NCBI GenBank assembly: GCA_003695215.1
Contig: RFIM01000226.1
Location: 1-8,202, forward strand
DNA: 8,202 nucleotides
Origin: Chloroflexota bacterium
GTDB lineage: Bacteria > Chloroflexota > Anaerolineae > Aggregatilineales > UBA2796
Direction: 5' to 3'
Shown piece after piece: positions 6,275-8,202 of this stretch (position 1 is its first letter; the number at the start of each line of letters is the position of its first letter). The position numbers were made by a program, and so were the translations under genes. The notes under the pieces are model-generated. The model saw only the letters and a list, made by a program, of their open reading frames with translations, searched no databases and was not told where the DNA came from.

Positions 6275-7732
6275 ATGGGATCGCCTTTATCACGCCGTCT
6301 AAACAAGCCCGCTGAGGAACTTCGCAAGCCCGAAGTGCGCCCTATCGAGGCACCGCCGCCGCCCGCGCCCGCCGCTGAGAAGCCCGCCGAAGAGCCGCAA
6401 GGTTACATCCCGCCGCCCAAGCGCCGCACCACGCCGCGCGTCGCTGAGCTGCGCCGCCAGCTGCGCCCGAAGCTCTTGGCGGCGCCCAGTGAGGCTGACG
6501 AGTGGCGCCGCGATAACCCCGAGCATCAGAAGATCATCGTCGATCGGCTCAACCTCTTTTTGCAGCGCGCCAACCTGCAATTGCCCAAGCCCGAGTATGA
6601 CGAGCTACGCGAGGCGCTCCTGGACGATATCCTCGGCTGGGGCGCTATCGATCCGCTGGTGCGCGACCGCTCCTACAGCGAGATCATGGTCAATGGACCG
6701 AACGTCATCTTCGCTGAGCGGAAAGGCAAGCTGATCGAGACTGAATACGTCTTTGACGATGAAGAACACGCGGATTGGGTCGCTCAGAAGATTGTGCGTC
6801 GGCTGATGCGCAGCTTTGACCGCGAGCATCCGATGGCTGATGCGCGCCTGCCCGACGGATCGCGCGTCCATCTGGTGCGCCGACCGTCAGCCTTGCAGGG
6901 CATCACTATGACCATTCGTAAGTTCCCTGAAAAAGTGCTGACTGTGCAAGACCTGATCCGTTTCGGCTCGTTCACACAAGATGTGGCTGATTTTCTACAA
7001 GCGTGCATTGTGGCGCGGCTGAACATTGTGGTGGCAGGTGGCACGGGTAGCGGCAAGACGACTCTGCTCAACGTCCTTTCTTCTTTCATCCCTGATGATG
7101 AGCGCATTGTGACCATTGAAGATGCTGCTGAGCTGCAATTGACGCAGCGGCATGTGGTGCGCCTTGAGACGGCGCCGCCTGTGCCAGGCGCGAAAGATGG
7201 CACAGGCCAGCTGACGATCCGCGACCTAGTGAAGGGCAGCCTGCGAATGCGCCCTGATCGAATCGTGATTGGCGAGTGCCGCGGCGGCGAGGCATTGGAT
7301 ATGCTGCAAGCCATGAACACAGGTCATGATGGCTCGCTGACCACTGTTCACGCCAACTCGCCACGCGATGCTATCGCGCGCCTTGAGACGCTCACTCTGA
7401 TGGCAGGCATGGACTTGCCGATTGGCGTGGTGCGCCGCCAAATTGCCAGCGCCATCCAGCTGATTGTGCAGCAGGCGCGCCTGAAAGATGGCAGCCGTAA
7501 GATCATCCAGATCACTGAAATCCAAGGCATGGAAGGCGATAGCATCACCATGCAAGACCTGTTCGTCTACAAGACGCCTGACCACAAAGGGCCCGGCCCA
7601 AGCCACACTGGTGGCGGCACGCTCCAACCGACGGGCTATCGCACCAAGTTTGGCGAGCGCCTTGAGCAAGCGGGCTTCAAGCTCTCGGGCAAAATCTTCG
7701 GCGGCGGCATGGTGAGTGGCTCAAAGAGCTGA
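6275..7732 (+). CDS. cpaF: CpaF/TadA-type ATPase of the Flp/Tad pilus (type II/IV secretion superfamily)
   Basis: This cytoplasmic hexameric ATPase drives assembly of Flp/Tad pili. The 485-residue product has a charged, proline-rich N-terminal tail (about 1-55), then the N-terminal domain with GWGAIDPLVRD (121-131) and SEIMVNG (135-141), both highly typical of CpaF. The ATPase core has Walker A GGTGSGKT (255-262), the Asp box TIEDAAEL (280-287), Walker B RIVIGECRGGEA (329-340) with E334, and the His box GHDGSLTTVHANS (350-362). All key residues are present and the length is normal, so the protein should be active. The C-terminal tail is glycine-rich (SHTGGGTLQP). The gene is divergent from the wall-peptidase run. 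No tadB/tadC membrane genes follow within the 470 bp that remain, although these normally sit close behind cpaF, so this may be a stand-alone copy or one with a long spacer. Confidence 0.97.
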   Translation: MGSPLSRRLNKPAEELRKPEVRPIEAPPPPAPAAEKPAEEPQGYIPPPKRRTTPRVAELRRQLRPKLLAAPSEADEWRRDNPEHQKIIVDRLNLFLQRANLQLPKPEYDELREALLDDILGWGAIDPLVRDRSYSEIMVNGPNVIFAERKGKLIETEYVFDDEEHADWVAQKIVRRLMRSFDREHPMADARLPDGSRVHLVRRPSALQGITMTIRKFPEKVLTVQDLIRFGSFTQDVADFLQACIVARLNIVVAGGTGSGKTTLLNVLSSFIPDDERIVTIEDAAELQLTQRHVVRLETAPPVPGAKDGTGQLTIRDLVKGSLRMRPDRIVIGECRGGEALDMLQAMNTGHDGSLTTVHANSPRDAIARLETLTLMAGMDLPIGVVRRQIASAIQLIVQQARLKDGSRKIIQITEIQGMEGDSITMQDLFVYKTPDHKGPGPSHTGGGTLQPTGYRTKFGERLEQAGFKLSGKIFGGGMVSGSKS

Positions 7733-7864
7733 GGCTCTTCTGAGCGCTTGCTGTGAGTGACGCGCCTTCGGCTACGCTGTCAGTAGCGCGTGGCAACGGT
7801 CTTTGTGCAAACTGCTTAACTCAGTTATCACGCCTGCTGCATGCCTGTGCAGGCAGCTCGGTCG

Positions 7865-7895
7865 GCCTGCCGATTAGCTGCTCTTGATGGCAGGC
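7865..7895 (+). terminator. Possible weak terminator hairpin downstream of cpaF
   Basis: GCCTGCC (7865-7871) pairs perfectly with GGCAGGC (7889-7895) across a 17-nt loop, followed by TTGCCTTTCT. The loop is long and the T tract broken, so a regulatory or chance hairpin is equally possible. It lies about 130 bp past the cpaF stop. Confidence 0.3.
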
Positions 7896-7983
7896 TTGCC
7901 TTTCTATGAGATTGTTATCAGCGCGGGCTCAGTGGCATGGGCGCCGCGCTAGGTGTTTCGGCAATCAGCGGCGCGTGCAGGAT

Positions 7984-8036
7984 GCCTCGGCAATTGCTCT
8001 GACAACTGCTCCCAGCAATGGAGCGTCGGCCGAGGC
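7984..8036. repeat. 8-bp perfect inverted repeat
   Basis: GCCTCGGC (7984-7991) is the exact reverse complement of GCCGAGGC (8029-8036), with 37 nt between. It could form the base of an RNA stem enclosing a larger loop. Confidence 0.4.
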
Positions 8037-8097
8037 TTCGGAGTCGCTCGGGTGCGTTCCTCACATGTCAGCAATATGGGCAGTGCGTGTGCAAGTC

Positions 8098-8116
8098 GAT
8101 CGCGATGCCTGCGATC
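8098..8116. repeat. 6-bp stem-loop with 7-nt loop
   Basis: GATCGC (8098-8103) pairs with GCGATC (8111-8116) around GATGCCT. No T tract follows, so it is not a classical terminator. Confidence 0.35.
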
Positions 8117-8202
8117 TTGGCGTGCCTGAGCACTCCTGTGGCAGCATTTTGGATCAGGGGGCTTCTACGTTGTGCTCAAACAGACAATCGATGACTGAGG
8201 CA

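Larger units (their letters stand above)
7733..8202. other. 470-bp region without a convincing gene
   Basis: All six frames were read. The plus frame of position 7906 stays open to the window edge, but its translation (rich in Cys, Ser and Arg, with no motif) does not look like a protein. A plus-strand frame ends at TGA 8192-8194, overlapping an ATG at 8191 that could begin a gene beyond the edge. On the minus strand one frame is open only from the edge to a TGA at 8156-8154 (15 codons). No tRNA, tmRNA, RNase P or SRP signature was recognised. Several inverted repeats are present and are listed separately. Confidence 0.6.

Noticed and set aside
6784..7320. Long minus-strand frame (178 codons) inside cpaF
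   Set aside because: It lies opposite the conserved ATPase core, and its Arg/Ser/Thr-rich translation shows no domain.
7760..7791. ACGCGC/GCGCGT inverted repeat just after cpaF as terminator
   Set aside because: The stem is 6 bp with a 20-nt loop and no T tract; GCGC-rich words pair by chance often here.
7906..8202. Plus-strand frame open from ATG 7906 to the window edge (99 codons)
   Set aside because: The translation lacks motifs, hydrophobic pattern and a ribosome site. It may be open by chance in GC-rich DNA, so it was not called a gene.

Overview
The window looks like ordinary chromosomal DNA from a GC-rich bacterium, most likely a member of the Chloroflexota (Anaerolineae-like). This assignment is an inference from three things: a Crp/Fnr regulator; an exported-type protein with two LamG/DUF1080-like domains beside a glycosidase-like/golvesin-like/M23 fusion; and a CpaF-type ATPase. 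No rRNA, tRNA or phylogenetic marker is present to confirm it. No insertion sequence, CRISPR array or phage gene was found. GCGC is conspicuously frequent on both strands.

Layout. Positions 1-575 (+) hold the 3' part of a Crp/Fnr-type transcription factor that runs in from the left edge. It is convergent with, and shares stop-codon bases with, a five-gene run on the minus strand. Read in its own direction (right to left), that run is: a large glycosidase-like/golvesin-like/M23 peptidase protein (6011-4158); a small single-span membrane protein overlapping it by GTGA (4161-3931); a signal-peptide protein with two tandem LamG/DUF1080-like domains (3871-2621); a TerY/YegL-type von Willebrand A protein (2555-1890); and a PP2C-type protein phosphatase with an unrecognised N-terminal half (1876-572). 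Gaps are -4, 59, 65 and 13 bp, so all five could share a transcript. The VWA-phosphatase pair is the tightest unit after the GTGA overlap.

A 263-bp divergent intergenic region (6012-6274) separates that run from cpaF (6275-7732, +), a complete ATPase of the type II/IV secretion superfamily that powers Flp/Tad pili. The expected tadB/tadC genes do not follow at once. Instead there are about 470 bp (7733-8202) with no convincing gene but several inverted repeats.

How the genes may work together. The VWA and PP2C proteins resemble two of the three components of the TerY-phosphorylation triad (VWA, PP2C phosphatase, Ser/Thr kinase) described computationally for Ter-type stress systems. No kinase is visible here. 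The other minus-strand genes point to the cell envelope: wall hydrolysis, carbohydrate or wall binding, and a small membrane protein. CpaF points to surface pili. The most unusual items are the kinase-less VWA/PP2C pair, the extra N-terminal domain of the phosphatase, the M23 fusion that lacks a signal peptide, and the structured gene-free region after cpaF.
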